From Desulfobacteraceae bacterium (lineage in GTDB: Bacteria > Desulfobacterota > Desulfobacteria > Desulfobacterales > Desulfobacteraceae): a stretch of DNA of 14,482 nt. The stretch covers positions 1 to 14,482 of the forward strand of contig JAABSK010000049.1 in the NCBI GenBank assembly GCA_011390435.1. Reading direction: 5' to 3'. Below the pieces are notes generated by a model, which was not told where the DNA came from, ran no database searches, and worked only from the letters and a program-made list of their open reading frames with translations. This document shows positions 7,200 through 14,482 of this stretch, piece after piece. Numbering within the stretch: the first letter of the stretch is position 1; each line of letters starts with the position of its first letter. Made by a program: the position numbers and the translations under genes.

Positions 7200-8234
7200 A
7201 TGGCAAGAATCATAACCATTACCAGTGGAAAGGGAGGGGTCGGGAAGACCAGCATCAGCCTTAACCTGTCCCTTGCCCTTGCATCCAGGGGATTTCGGGT
7301 CTGCCTGTTTGATGCCGATCTGGGGCTTGCCAATGTGAATATCCTTACCGGGATTTATCCAAAAAAAGATCTGGAATCGGTTCTTTCAGGTGGGTGCGGA
7401 CTCCGCGAAATCCTGGTGAAAAACTATCAGGGGATCGACATGATTCCGGGCAGTTCAGGCGTCCAGAAAATGGCATCCCTTACAAAAACACAAACCGGGA
7501 CGCTCATCAGCGCTTTTCTGGATCTTGAAGACTATGATTATTTTATTTTTGATACATCTGCGGGAATTTCATCCCAGGTTCTGTCTTTCTGCATGGCATC
7601 CCATGAAATTATCCTGGTGGTGACAACCGAACCCACGTCGTTGACCGATGCCTACTCAATGCTCAAGGTGTTGTCCAGATACGGATATCAAATGCCGGTC
7701 CGGGTGGTGGTCAACCAGGTGACCCGGAAACAGGCAGCCCAGAGCGCCTACAATCAGCTGCAAACAACGGTCAACCGGTTTTTGTCCGTAAAGGTGGCGC
7801 CTCTGGGAATTGTGGTATCAGATCGGAATGTCCGGGCGGCTGTGGTTTCCCAGACCCCGTTCATGATCCTTTTTCCAGACACGGCTGCATCCAGATGCAT
7901 TGACAATATCTGTGACAAGCTGGTGAGCCGGGCTGGCAGCACAGGAGACCTTCCCCTGGAGCTGTTCTGGGACAGATGCCTGTCGTTTCTGGAAAAACAG
8001 CAGCGCATTTCTTCTGCAGCAATTGAAGCCAAATCATCCCGAAGCCGTCCAAAAGAAATCCGGTCAGACACGCTTGCCGTTCTTGCCAGGATGGAAAAGC
8101 AGCTGTCAGTACTGACAAAAGAGATTGAGGATATCAAGGCACTGCTCACGGACCAGCACCTGTCTGCCGATGAGTCCGCTCCAAAGGAGATTGTGCTTGA
8201 TTTTGAAACCTGGATAAAGAAAAAACATACCTGA
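7200..8234 (+). CDS. MinD/ParA-superfamily ATPase, FlhG/FleN-like
   Basis: The 344-residue protein begins with a deviant Walker A, GKGGVGKT (10-17), carrying the signature Lys11. Walker A' is FDADLGLANVNIL (Asp38, Asp40) and the Walker B-region motif is FDTSAGISSQVL, both characteristic of FlhG/FleN rather than ParA or MinD proper. FlhG proteins dimerise on ATP, control flagellar number and position, and may act on FlhF or FleQ-type regulators. The usual N-terminal DQAxxL segment that stimulates FlhF is absent, because the P-loop starts at residue 10. Residues about 250-344 form an extra tail with a likely coiled coil (RMEKQLSVLTKEIEDIKALL). No flagellar gene is nearby. It sits between the MshEN-like protein and the large PPDK-like gene, suggesting an ATP-driven localisation or regulatory switch for this array rather than standard flagellar control. 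That function is inference. Confidence 0.85.
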   Translation: MARIITITSGKGGVGKTSISLNLSLALASRGFRVCLFDADLGLANVNILTGIYPKKDLESVLSGGCGLREILVKNYQGIDMIPGSSGVQKMASLTKTQTGTLISAFLDLEDYDYFIFDTSAGISSQVLSFCMASHEIILVVTTEPTSLTDAYSMLKVLSRYGYQMPVRVVVNQVTRKQAAQSAYNQLQTTVNRFLSVKVAPLGIVVSDRNVRAAVVSQTPFMILFPDTAASRCIDNICDKLVSRAGSTGDLPLELFWDRCLSFLEKQQRISSAAIEAKSSRSRPKEIRSDTLAVLARMEKQLSVLTKEIEDIKALLTDQHLSADESAPKEIVLDFETWIKKKHT

Positions 8235-8255
8235 GTGACAAATTCAGGTAAAAAC

Positions 8256-8263
8256 AGGAGGGA
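8256..8263 (+). promoter_or_regulatory. Ribosome binding site that decides a TTG start
   Basis: AGGAGGGA lies immediately before the TTG at 8266; counted from AGGAGG the spacing is about 4 nt, which is short. The next in-frame ATG is at 8344, 26 codons in, with no comparable site. The strength of this motif favours TTG as the start. Confidence 0.6.
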
Positions 8264-8265
8264 GT

Positions 8266-11200
8266 TTGAAATCCACTGCCCTTGAAGTCAACCTGTCAGA
8301 CACAAAGGTTGATGTGGTGATTGATGGAAAATACACTGTTTTCATGGATATCGTTTCTCCATACGTTGGCATTTCCAACCGTATGAAGGTCTTTTTAGAA
8401 GAGCTGTCCCACCCATATCGAAACTGGGATTTTATCGTCAGCGAAGCCCGGCATCTGTCAATCCATTATTTTTATCTGTACAAGCCCCATCCTCAAGGAG
8501 AAAAAGCCCTTTCCCTTTTTGTGGATATTTTTACAGATGCGTTTGATTCGGATGCGTCATTAAAGATCAAAACAGCTGCAGCAGACAACCTGATGCTGTT
8601 TTTACAACATGTGGCCAAAGAATCTGGAAAATTTGCCGACCGCTTTGTGCCGGTGATCATAAAAGCTGTTGACCGCATTGAAACATATCCGGAAGACCGG
8701 TTTTTCATTTTTGTTCGATCCTATTATCAGCCGGATAAAGTGGCCCGGGTGCTTCTGGAAAAACTGCCGGAAGACAATCGTGTTTTTCATGCATTGAACC
8801 GGCTTCTGGTAAAGTTTTATGCCTGCACTTTTGCGTACTGGCTGGAACAGGAGGACCCGGTTTCCTGGATCCGCAAAAGCATTGATGTGTCGAAACTGGA
8901 TGACGCCCTGAAAGAAATCTTCAATGCAGTCAGCCATGAACATATCCGCACCTGGCAAAAACAGCTGGATCAGATCGCCCGGACCATGGAAGAACATCCC
9001 GGCAGGTCATCACAGCAATTGATCCAGCTGACAGGCTTTCAGCAATTTGCCGGCCGAATCTGGGAGATTCCCCAGAAAATACTGAACCACAGTGGCGAGG
9101 CCGCAGACGGATGGCATTTGAAGCTGACGTTCCTGTTTTACATTATCCATATTCCCGGCCTGTTTTCCATCCATGTCCAGGCGTTGCGGGAAATCAACCT
9201 GACCTTGAGCAACCTCATCGGAGACAAGGATTTTAAAAAAGATCTCCACATGGTTGACCAGACCTTTTTACTGCTGAAAGAGCACAAGGGAAAGTATCCG
9301 GAAACGGTTCTGGACTGTATTCATAAAATCGGAGAATCCGTTTACAAGACCTCCAATATTGAACTGATCAATCATTTTATCGACCGGGTGGTGGATCATG
9401 GGTTTCAGTTTCCCATGATCGAAGGAACCGGAGATGACTGGCAGATCAAAAGCAATGTTGCCCACGTCAAAAATATCCGCCTGTTTCTGGATCTGATCGG
9501 TCAGCATCCTAAAAAATCCAGACGGCTTTTGTCCGCCCTGATCATTTCCCTGGCTATTGGCGGGGTGTTTATCAAGGATACCGATCTGTTTCCCAGAGAT
9601 ATCACCCGGTTTTTAAATTCCGATATTGGCCCGGTGTTTAATCTGGTCAAACAGCTGGCAAGGCTCCTGCCGGCGTTTTTCAATGAGATCGGTGCCGAAG
9701 GGCAGCTCCGGGACATCTCCACCCAGCTGGATGAGTCCTGCCAGCGCAAGGACCGTCTGATCCATTTTTTACGAAAACAATGCCATGTTGAAAGCTCCAG
9801 CCGGATTGTGGATTTTATTACAGAAGTGATCATGTTCTGGAAAACAGGTGAGAAAGAGCGGGTTGAGCCCTATCTCCCTCCGATGATTTACCAGGAGATT
9901 CAGCCGACAGGCCCGTTTGTTGACGGCCCCCGAAAAATACTTGAATACCTGGAATCAAAAAAGATGTTTTTGCCGGCAGATTATTTGATTCATACGGAAG
10001 AGGCGATCAATGCCATCATCGATGAGGTGACAATGGTTTCAGATCTGGACCGCTCCCGGGTGAAAAATATTTTCGGGTTTTACCGGCTGCTGAGCCAGAA
10101 ATACCGGGTTGACAATCTTGAGCTTAAAAAATACCTGGCCTCGTTCAACAGTGAAAACCTGCCGGATACAAAAATCCTGATCGATGCGCTTGATGAAAAA
10201 AATATTGAAGACAAGATCCGTTCCTTGATGTCGTACATGGCATCTCTCAAAGCGATTATTTTATCTGACCGGATATATGAAGCCAATGAAGCCATTTATC
10301 ATAAGCGTCATTTTGCCGTTGATATTCCGTCCATGTACGGCAGTTACAACGAGGCGAAATTTGACGCCCTGGGCCTGACCCTCAGGATTGAAAGCATTTT
10401 GAATGTTCTGTTTGAAGAGCTGGTGAACAGCATTGATCTTCAGATGATCACCAAATCCACCTTCAAGCGGATCTACAGCATCCTGGATCTGTTCCGAACC
10501 GCACTGAAACTCGATGGGATATCATCCAATCAGCTGGATGTTCAGATGGATTTTTTAAAATTCTCAGTGGACATCCGCACCTGCACCTTTACCCAGTATC
10601 TGGATATTTTCAAGGGATTTACACGGGCGGTGGCTGATATTATCAATGACCATTTCAACAACATTCATTCCAGCAATCTGTATCAGATTGAATCCCGTCT
10701 GGGGAAAGACCAGATTCTGAAAAAATATCTGCCGGACGATACCCGGAAACGGAATTCAAAGCTGGACCAGCGGGTGGCGGAAATCTTTTTCATGGACCGT
10801 ATCGCCACATCCCTTGGTCTGCAGCAGATGGATGTATTTTTAAACCGGATTTTGCACACCCTGTTTCAGCAGTCTGAAAAATTGTCTCAGTCCCATTTGA
10901 GCCGCCTGCTCAATTATGATCCCAGGTGTTCGGTCACGGAGGTGGGAAGTGAAGACCCCATCAGCAACAATATCATTTTTCTGGGAAACAAGGGGCTGAA
11001 CCTGATCCGTCTGAAAAAAGTCGGTATTGAAGTTCCAGAAGGATTTATCATCACCACGGAAGTGTTTAAGTGCCGGGAAATCATCAACCACTATCAGCCC
11101 GCGAATATCAATTTCAGGCAATATGTGGATGAGATGCTCTCCCGGCTGGAAACCCGGACAAAAAAACGGTTTGGAAGCCTGTCCAACCCGTTGCTTTTGT

Positions 11201-12438
11201 CTGTTCGAAGCGGGTCATCCATTTCACAGCCTGGTATGCTGGACTCTTTTTTGAATGTCGGCCTGAACGAAGAAATCGCCGCCAGCATTGCCCGGACAAC
11301 AAGGAACCCCTGGTTTGCCTGGGACAGTTATCGCCGGTTTATTCAAGGGTACGGCATGGCTTTTGGCATCAAGCGGGATGCCTTTGACGATGTGATCAAT
11401 ACCCGGAAAAAAGCCCATGGCATTGATCTGAAGCGCTATTTCACAGGAGATCAGATGAAGGCTGTGGCACTGGAATACAAGCAGCTGCTGCTGGATTCCG
11501 GTATCACCCTGATTGAATCGCCGCGGGATCAGCTTTTTATGGCCATTGATCAGGTGTTTTCATCCTGGAATTCCAAACGCGGGAGTGATTACCGCAGAAT
11601 CATGGGGATTTCTGACGATTGGGGAACGGCTGTAACGGTTCAGGCCATGGTTTTTGGAAACCTGTCCCGAAAATCAGGCTCCGGGGTGGTCTTCAGCCAC
11701 AGTCCAAAGCTTCCCGGCGACACCATCCGGCTTTGGGGCGATTTTACCATTGGCAATCAGGGAGAGGATGTGGTTTCCGGACTGGTAAAAACCCTGCCGG
11801 TTTCAGAAGTTCAGCGGGAGCTTGAAGAGCGGGATTCAAAAATCAGCCTTGAAAACAGTTTTCCCCAGATTTACAAGCAGTTGAGAAAAGTGGTGCACCA
11901 GCTGATCTATGACGAAGGCTGGAATCCCCAGGAAATTGAATTCACCTTTGAAGGCGAAAACAGGGAGGCGTTGTATATCCTCCAGGCCAGAGAGATGTCG
12001 CTCAGAGACCGCAAAACAATTGTGGATTTTGATGCAGATCCCCAGACCCTTGAAAAGGCCTATCTGGGACAGGGTATCGGTGTCAGTGGCGGTGCCATGA
12101 GCGGCCGGATCGTTTTTACGCTGGAGGAGATCGATGAATTGCGGCAAAAAGATCCAGGCGCCCGACTGATTTTATTGCGAAACGATACTGTTCCGGATGA
12201 TATTCTTGAAATTGATGCCACAGATGGAATTCTTACAGCCAGAGGCGGGTTGACATCCCATGCCGCGGTGGTCACCTATAATCTGGGAAAAACCTGTGTG
12301 GTCGGGTGTGAAAATCTTGTTTGCAATGAGCTTAAAAAAGAGTGTATGCTCAATGGTGTCCGGATGGTGACCGGCGACTACATCAGCATTAATGGACACA
12401 AAGGGTCGGTCTATAAAGGAGCCATCAATATCATTTAA
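8266..12438 (+). CDS. Giant PPDK-like phosphotransferase lacking the PEP/pyruvate barrel
   Basis: The 1390-residue protein has an unrecognised, mostly helical N-terminal region (about 1-890) with segments such as HFAVDIPSMYGSYNE. Next is a PPDK-type ATP-grasp domain (about 900-1240): LGNKGLNL (from 906), SVRSG (979-983, Arg981), PGMLDS, SDDWGTAVTVQ (Asp1117) and a terminal EIEFTFEG...LYILQAR. A swivelling phosphohistidine domain ends the protein (about 1265-1390): GGLTSHAAVV with His1332, and GDYISINGHKGSVY. PPDK then has a C-terminal TIM barrel that binds PEP/pyruvate; here the protein stops, so ordinary PPDK activity is not expected. The order ATP-grasp then His domain without a barrel recalls dikinases and rifampin phosphotransferases, in which a separate region binds the acceptor. 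The N-terminal region may do that here. The 31-nt gaps on both sides place it in the operon with the FlhG-like and GAPDH genes. Substrate unknown. Confidence 0.88.
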   Translation: MKSTALEVNLSDTKVDVVIDGKYTVFMDIVSPYVGISNRMKVFLEELSHPYRNWDFIVSEARHLSIHYFYLYKPHPQGEKALSLFVDIFTDAFDSDASLKIKTAAADNLMLFLQHVAKESGKFADRFVPVIIKAVDRIETYPEDRFFIFVRSYYQPDKVARVLLEKLPEDNRVFHALNRLLVKFYACTFAYWLEQEDPVSWIRKSIDVSKLDDALKEIFNAVSHEHIRTWQKQLDQIARTMEEHPGRSSQQLIQLTGFQQFAGRIWEIPQKILNHSGEAADGWHLKLTFLFYIIHIPGLFSIHVQALREINLTLSNLIGDKDFKKDLHMVDQTFLLLKEHKGKYPETVLDCIHKIGESVYKTSNIELINHFIDRVVDHGFQFPMIEGTGDDWQIKSNVAHVKNIRLFLDLIGQHPKKSRRLLSALIISLAIGGVFIKDTDLFPRDITRFLNSDIGPVFNLVKQLARLLPAFFNEIGAEGQLRDISTQLDESCQRKDRLIHFLRKQCHVESSSRIVDFITEVIMFWKTGEKERVEPYLPPMIYQEIQPTGPFVDGPRKILEYLESKKMFLPADYLIHTEEAINAIIDEVTMVSDLDRSRVKNIFGFYRLLSQKYRVDNLELKKYLASFNSENLPDTKILIDALDEKNIEDKIRSLMSYMASLKAIILSDRIYEANEAIYHKRHFAVDIPSMYGSYNEAKFDALGLTLRIESILNVLFEELVNSIDLQMITKSTFKRIYSILDLFRTALKLDGISSNQLDVQMDFLKFSVDIRTCTFTQYLDIFKGFTRAVADIINDHFNNIHSSNLYQIESRLGKDQILKKYLPDDTRKRNSKLDQRVAEIFFMDRIATSLGLQQMDVFLNRILHTLFQQSEKLSQSHLSRLLNYDPRCSVTEVGSEDPISNNIIFLGNKGLNLIRLKKVGIEVPEGFIITTEVFKCREIINHYQPANINFRQYVDEMLSRLETRTKKRFGSLSNPLLLSVRSGSSISQPGMLDSFLNVGLNEEIAASIARTTRNPWFAWDSYRRFIQGYGMAFGIKRDAFDDVINTRKKAHGIDLKRYFTGDQMKAVALEYKQLLLDSGITLIESPRDQLFMAIDQVFSSWNSKRGSDYRRIMGISDDWGTAVTVQAMVFGNLSRKSGSGVVFSHSPKLPGDTIRLWGDFTIGNQGEDVVSGLVKTLPVSEVQRELEERDSKISLENSFPQIYKQLRKVVHQLIYDEGWNPQEIEFTFEGENREALYILQAREMSLRDRKTIVDFDADPQTLEKAYLGQGIGVSGGAMSGRIVFTLEEIDELRQKDPGARLILLRNDTVPDDILEIDATDGILTARGGLTSHAAVVTYNLGKTCVVGCENLVCNELKKECMLNGVRMVTGDYISINGHKGSVYKGAINII

Positions 12439-12456
12439 CCGAATGAAAAAACAGAT

Positions 12457-12462
12457 AAGAGG
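12457..12462 (+). promoter_or_regulatory. Ribosome binding site of the GAPDH gene
   Basis: AAGAGG lies 7 nt before the ATG at 12470 and selects it over the upstream in-frame ATGs at 12443 (no Shine-Dalgarno) and 12392 (inside the preceding gene). Confidence 0.65.
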
Positions 12463-12469
12463 TATCCAG

Positions 12470-13717
12470 ATGAATGCAAAAATATCTACACTGGGAATTA
12501 ACGGGCTTGGGAGGATTGGAAAACTCTCCTTGTGGCATCATGCCGGCCGGAAATATTTTGACCGGATTGTTGTCAACATTGGTCGGGAAGTGGGCCAGTC
12601 TTTTCAGGATATCATCCATTATCTGGAAAGAGATACCACCTATGGCCGTCTGGATTCATTTTTGAACGGGTATCAGAGCCAGCCGGTGATCACGGATGTG
12701 GATGAAAGCAACAGCACATTGACCATGAACGGTGTTGGTGTCAAGATTCTCAGGCAGAGCCGGAATCCAAAGGATATCCAGTGGGCACCGCATGATGCAC
12801 GGATTGTTGTGGATACCACAGGACAGTTTCTGGATCCGTCCCTGGATGCGGATGCGCCTAAAGGATCCATCCGCGGACACATTGCCGCCGGTGCCCAGAA
12901 GGTCGTTGCTTCAGCACCGTTCAAGCTCAAAGAGGGGGTGCCCATGCCGGAGGATTCCGTTACCACGGTTATGGGAATTAATGATGCAGACTATGACCCC
13001 TTGAAACACGATATTGTTTCCAATGCCTCCTGCACCACCACCTGTCTGTCCCATATGATCAAACCGCTTTTGGATTCTTTTGGTATTGAACGGGTTCTGT
13101 CGGCATCCATGGCCACGGTGCATGCTGCCACCGGTTCTCAGCAGGTGCTTGACCGGCTGCCAAAAGCCGGTGCCAAAGATCTGAGAAAAAACCGTTCAAT
13201 CATGAACAATATCATACTGACCACAACCGGTGCAGCAAAAGCACTGCAGCTGGTCATTCCGGAAATGGCCAACATTGGATTCATTGCTGAGTCTGTCAGA
13301 ATCCCCACGGCCACAGGCTCTTTGATTATTCTGGTGATGAATTTTCAAGAGACGCTTAAAGAAAAACCCATCCGACGGGACATGATCAACGCCATTTACG
13401 AAGATGCGGCAAAGGCAAACACCAATGGCTATCTGATATACACGGACAAACAGAACGTGTCATCAGACATTATTGGAACCCCCAGGGCGGCAGCGGTGAT
13501 TGAAGGCCACGAAACCCACACCCGTACCGGTGCGATCAATATTAACCTTGAGCATGTACGGGGAATTGACAAGCAGATTCTGGACCAGATTAAACATCAG
13601 GTCACCAGTATTCAGGTGACCCAGGCAGTGATATACGGATGGTATGACAATGAAATGGCAAGCTATGTCAACATGCTTGGCGACCGCACAGTATCCATTG
13701 CCGAGGCCATGCATTAA
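12470..13717 (+). CDS. gap: Glyceraldehyde-3-phosphate dehydrogenase, long atypical form
   Basis: The 415-residue product is a GAPDH family member, about 80 residues longer than the usual 330-340. The Rossmann motif is INGLGRIG (10-17). The catalytic cysteine is Cys188 in SNASCTTTC and the general base is His218 in TVHAATG. GAAKAL, VRIPT and WYDNE near the C-terminus are also conserved, so catalysis on glyceraldehyde-3-phosphate or a close analogue is plausible. Oddities: the position of the NAD-ribose Asp (VNDL in most enzymes) reads VNIGRE, with Ile37 and Arg39; the usual Asn in SCTTNC is Thr; and an insertion around 120-135 (DPSLDADAPKG) pushes the Cys to 188 instead of about 150. The cofactor may therefore not be plain NAD. 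It follows the PPDK-like gene by 31 nt and precedes the exported protein by 7 nt, so it is likely co-transcribed. Whether it serves glycolysis, gluconeogenesis or a dedicated role is not clear. Confidence 0.92.
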   Translation: MNAKISTLGINGLGRIGKLSLWHHAGRKYFDRIVVNIGREVGQSFQDIIHYLERDTTYGRLDSFLNGYQSQPVITDVDESNSTLTMNGVGVKILRQSRNPKDIQWAPHDARIVVDTTGQFLDPSLDADAPKGSIRGHIAAGAQKVVASAPFKLKEGVPMPEDSVTTVMGINDADYDPLKHDIVSNASCTTTCLSHMIKPLLDSFGIERVLSASMATVHAATGSQQVLDRLPKAGAKDLRKNRSIMNNIILTTTGAAKALQLVIPEMANIGFIAESVRIPTATGSLIILVMNFQETLKEKPIRRDMINAIYEDAAKANTNGYLIYTDKQNVSSDIIGTPRAAAVIEGHETHTRTGAININLEHVRGIDKQILDQIKHQVTSIQVTQAVIYGWYDNEMASYVNMLGDRTVSIAEAMH

Positions 13718-13724
13718 TGGATGC

Positions 13725-14482
13725 ATGCGCATTTTCCGCCATGGCCTGCTGATCAGTGCGCTGGTTTTGTTGCTGATATCTGTGGGCCGTGCCAAGGAAA
13801 AAACAGAGCTGTTTCGTGTGGGTGAATGCCTCCGCTACACCGTCCGCTGGGAAATGGTTCCGGCAGGAACCGCAACGTTCAGGGTACGGGACATTTCACA
13901 GATCGCACACATGCCGGCCTGGCATTTTGCACTGGAAGTGCGCTCCAATAAATATATTGATCTGCTGTACAAAATCAGGGATCAGTACGAAGGGTTGATT
14001 GATATAAAGCTGACCCAGTCGCTGCTGTATCGGAAAACCCAGTCTGGAAAAGATAAAAAACAGGTGATAGTGGCATTTGACCGGGAATCAGGGACTGCAG
14101 TCTATTCCAATTATGGTGAAAAAAGACCGCCATTGCCCATCCTTCCGGATACGGTTGATCCGTTGTCTGCGTTTTATAAAATGCGGACAATGGATTTTGA
14201 TATTGAAAAAACCATTTCATTTTCTGTGACCGACGGTAAAAAAAAGTTTATGCAGACCGTGGAAGTGGTCGACAGGCAAACGCTTGTCAGCGATGATGGC
14301 AAAAGCTGGGATACCTATCTGATGGTTCCTTCGACAGCGCATTTTTCAGGGGTGTTTGCCAAAAGCGACGACCCTGGTATCAAACTCTGGGTCACAGCGG
14401 ATGAGCGAAAGATTCCCGTTCGGATAGAGGTCAAGGTGTTCATCGGCCATGTGGTTTTTGATCTGGCCGGTATTGAGCTGTT
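13725..14482 (+). CDS. DUF3108 domain-containing exported protein (3' end outside window)
   Basis: The frame from the ATG at 13725 is open to the window end, giving 252 residues of an incomplete protein. It starts with a signal peptide: basic MRIFRHG, a hydrophobic run LLISALVLLLISV, and a likely cleavage site after GRA near residue 23. The mature part is beta-rich and fits DUF3108 envelope proteins: VGECLRYTVRWEMVPAGTA, then DLLYKIRDQYEG, DPLSAFYKMR and KLWVTADERKIPVRIEV are the usual landmarks of that family. Its function is unknown; it probably acts in the periplasm or at the outer membrane. The start lies 7 nt after the GAPDH stop with only a weak, distant GAGG, so it may depend on translational coupling. 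A GAPDH followed by a secreted protein is not an obvious functional pair; simple operon tailing is possible. Confidence 0.85.
   Translation, partial: MRIFRHGLLISALVLLLISVGRAKEKTELFRVGECLRYTVRWEMVPAGTATFRVRDISQIAHMPAWHFALEVRSNKYIDLLYKIRDQYEGLIDIKLTQSLLYRKTQSGKDKKQVIVAFDRESGTAVYSNYGEKRPPLPILPDTVDPLSAFYKMRTMDFDIEKTISFSVTDGKKKFMQTVEVVDRQTLVSDDGKSWDTYLMVPSTAHFSGVFAKSDDPGIKLWVTADERKIPVRIEVKVFIGHVVFDLAGIEL

Noticed and set aside
8266..12438. Calling the large protein pyruvate, phosphate dikinase or PEP synthase
   Set aside because: The C-terminal PEP/pyruvate-binding TIM barrel is absent and most of the protein is unrelated to these enzymes, so the enzyme name would be misleading.
12392..12469. Upstream starts for GAPDH at 12392 and 12443
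   Set aside because: 12392 lies inside the preceding gene and 12443 has no ribosome binding site; 12470 has AAGAGG at ideal spacing and begins directly at the Rossmann fold.
13789..13998. Short + strand frame at the start of the last gene
   Set aside because: It overlaps the DUF3108 frame, which has a signal peptide and family landmarks and stays open to the window end; the short frame has no domain or ribosome binding site.

Overview
The window looks like chromosome of an anaerobic deltaproteobacterium, most likely a sulfate reducer of the Desulfobacteraceae type (Desulfobacter/Desulfobacula/Desulfotignum-like). This rests on an anaerobic Ni-Fe carbon monoxide dehydrogenase, moderate GC, an HDOD-histidine kinase, and a very large PPDK-like protein of a kind I associate with deltaproteobacteria. 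The genus assignment is inference. All recognised genes are on the + strand. I see no tRNA, rRNA, CRISPR array, IS element or clear sign of recent transfer.

Layout. Positions 1-50 may be the last codons of an upstream gene. Positions 147-1478 encode a PIN-PhoH family ATPase/RNase. A 167-bp gap follows, with a candidate promoter and a long imperfect dyad. Next is cooS (1646-3607), with every cluster-ligand cysteine of an active CODH in place. It is followed 44 bp later by a 77-residue protein made of three exact 25-residue CxxC repeats (3652-3885). A strong intrinsic terminator (3889-3936) closes that unit. No cooC, cooF, cooA or acetyl-CoA synthase gene is visible.

From a good sigma70-like promoter (3984-4012) a tight six-gene array runs off the right edge: HDOD-GAF-histidine kinase, a standalone MshEN/GspE-N-terminal-like protein, a FlhG/FleN (MinD-like) ATPase, a 1390-residue PPDK-like phosphotransferase, an atypical GAPDH, and an exported DUF3108 protein cut by the window end. 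Gaps are 9, 17, 31, 31 and 7 nt. This array is the most unusual part of the window. It places a sensor kinase, a possible c-di-GMP-type domain and a localisation-type ATPase in one transcription unit with a dikinase-like enzyme that lacks the PEP/pyruvate barrel, and with a glycolytic dehydrogenase. I infer a signalling-to-carbon-metabolism or polar-machinery module of unknown function. The sequence supports the architecture but not a specific role.
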